A stretch of 6,890 nucleotides of DNA from Candidatus Gerdarchaeota archaeon (lineage in GTDB: Archaea; Asgardarchaeota; Heimdallarchaeia; JABLTI01): assembly GCA_016839405.1 (NCBI GenBank), contig JAEOUJ010000238.1, positions 1 through 6,890 on the forward strand, written 5' to 3'. Positions 6,194 through 6,890 of the stretch are shown one piece after another. Positions within the stretch are counted from its first letter, which is position 1; every line of letters begins with the position of its first letter. A program made the position numbers and the translations under genes. The notes beneath the pieces are model-generated. The model was not told the origin of the DNA and ran no database searches. It saw only the letters and a program-made list of their open reading frames with translations.

Positions 6194-6868
6194 TTATTCA
6201 TTGGTAATTTTTGTTAAACCAATCCAAGAATCAATGATTTTGGCAAGGTGATATGCTTTTTTCTTATAAAATGGGTAAGTTCGAATCCAATATTCTTTAT
6301 CTTTGGATACTACATTAATTACTTCAATTCCAAATCTTAGAATACCTCTAATTCTAATCAAATATAAATAATAACTGCCTATCGGTTTAGAATCTATTAA
6401 ATTAATGTTTTCTATAGAATTCCACCAAAAAATAGATCTCCATTTCAAATTTGTTTCAGAGATTTCTATTTTATAGCTAAAAGCAGATATTGTTCTAAGA
6501 AGACCGAACATATAAAGGAAGCTTCCAAGAACTAATAAAATTATTAATACACCACGTATATCTAATGCCTTGTTAAGATAAATGAGACTAGGTACAAACA
6601 TGGTAGAGGCAAGAGCTAAAAGAGGAATCAATTGCAATAATAAATATAGTAAAATATCTTTGTAATTTAAAGAAAGAGTAATTCCTTGTTTGATTTGATT
6701 AATTATTTGCTCCTTTTCATTAGTATCATAAATCAACTTGATTTTTCGCTTTTCCTTAGCATACTGCCTTTTTTCATCTATATCGCTAATACCATTGCCT
6801 TCTATAAAGGATTTATTTAACAATTTTTTTGATTTAGATTTTATGTTTTCATCATTGGAATCAGTCAT
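6194..6868 (-). CDS. two-TM membrane protein with PH-like C-terminal domain
   Basis: A 224-residue protein I cannot assign to a named family. Residues 1-65 are hydrophilic and highly charged (many K, E, D, N) and lack a signal peptide. Two hydrophobic segments follow at about 70-98 and 106-128, forming a hairpin. After them comes a beta-rich domain, about 130-205: Y-K-I-E-I-S-E-T-N-L-K-W-R, then W-N-S-I-E-N-I-N, then further strands and a closing helix near A-Y-H-L-A-K-I-I-D-S-W-I. Two TMs followed by strands with a W-x-S-I-E-x-I pattern and a final helix is the usual layout of bacterial/archaeal PH-like (bPH) membrane proteins. The N- and C-terminal parts would both be cytoplasmic. The ATG at 6868 is chosen because GGTGA sits 5 bases upstream and overlaps in-frame TTG/GTG codons at 6880 and 6877. 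Likely first gene of a unit with the winged-helix gene; its promoter would lie beyond the window. Confidence 0.75.
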   Translation of the reverse strand: MTDSNDENIKSKSKKLLNKSFIEGNGISDIDEKRQYAKEKRKIKLIYDTNEKEQIINQIKQGITLSLNYKDILLYLLLQLIPLLALASTMFVPSLIYLNKALDIRGVLIILLVLGSFLYMFGLLRTISAFSYKIEISETNLKWRSIFWWNSIENINLIDSKPIGSYYLYLIRIRGILRFGIEVINVVSKDKEYWIRTYPFYKKKAYHLAKIIDSWIGLTKITNE

Positions 6869-6873
6869 AAAAG

Positions 6874-6878
6874 TCACC
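6874..6878 (-). promoter_or_regulatory. Shine-Dalgarno GGTGA deciding the ATG 6868 start
   Basis: GGTGA on the minus strand (6878-6874), within ATTGGTGA, lies 5 bases before the ATG at 6868. The same octamer with the same spacing precedes the dehydrogenase start at 1244. It makes the in-frame TTG (6880) and GTG (6877) codons unlikely starts. Confidence 0.7.
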
Positions 6879-6890
6879 AATGCATAAGCA

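Overview
The window is AT-rich DNA that reads as archaeal. Clear TATA-like boxes (for example TTTATATA) lie at promoter distance before three genes. Starts are preceded by GGTGA-type Shine-Dalgarno sequences, and a winged-helix protein resembles an archaea-restricted family (DUF4443-like). The AT-richness and the SERCA-like calcium pump would fit an Asgard-type archaeon, but no marker gene is present, so lineage is inference. I see no RNA gene, CRISPR array, insertion sequence or other mobile-element signature. No gene-free stretch exceeds 300 bases; the longest is about 207 bases (351-557).

Left part, plus strand (1-2305): the 3' end of an OsmC/Ohr-family protein, cut by the window edge and keeping both redox cysteines; a small glycine-rich multi-pass membrane protein with its own TATA box and a strong hairpin plus T-tract behind it; and a D-2-hydroxyacid dehydrogenase-fold enzyme with its own promoter. 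The dehydrogenase belongs to a divergent subgroup in which the usual catalytic Glu-Pro motif is replaced by an N-Y-P motif, and its cofactor loop suggests NADP(H).

Right part, minus strand (2327-6868): reading in the direction of transcription, a two-TM membrane protein with a beta-rich, PH-like C-terminal part; a winged-helix DUF4443-like protein 43 bases behind it, probably cotranscribed; then, from its own TATA box, a 1010-residue P-type calcium ATPase. The pump keeps residues equivalent to N768, E771, N796, T799, D800 and E908 of SERCA plus the M4 glutamate, so it should have both calcium sites. Its gene converges on the dehydrogenase gene with only 21 bases between the stops.

How the genes work together: the left-hand genes look like independent housekeeping or stress units. 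The minus-strand trio could be a membrane/ion-homeostasis neighbourhood (membrane sensor-like protein, DNA-binding protein, calcium pump), but only adjacency and orientation support this. Possible operator-like repeats lie before both the winged-helix gene and the ATPase gene.
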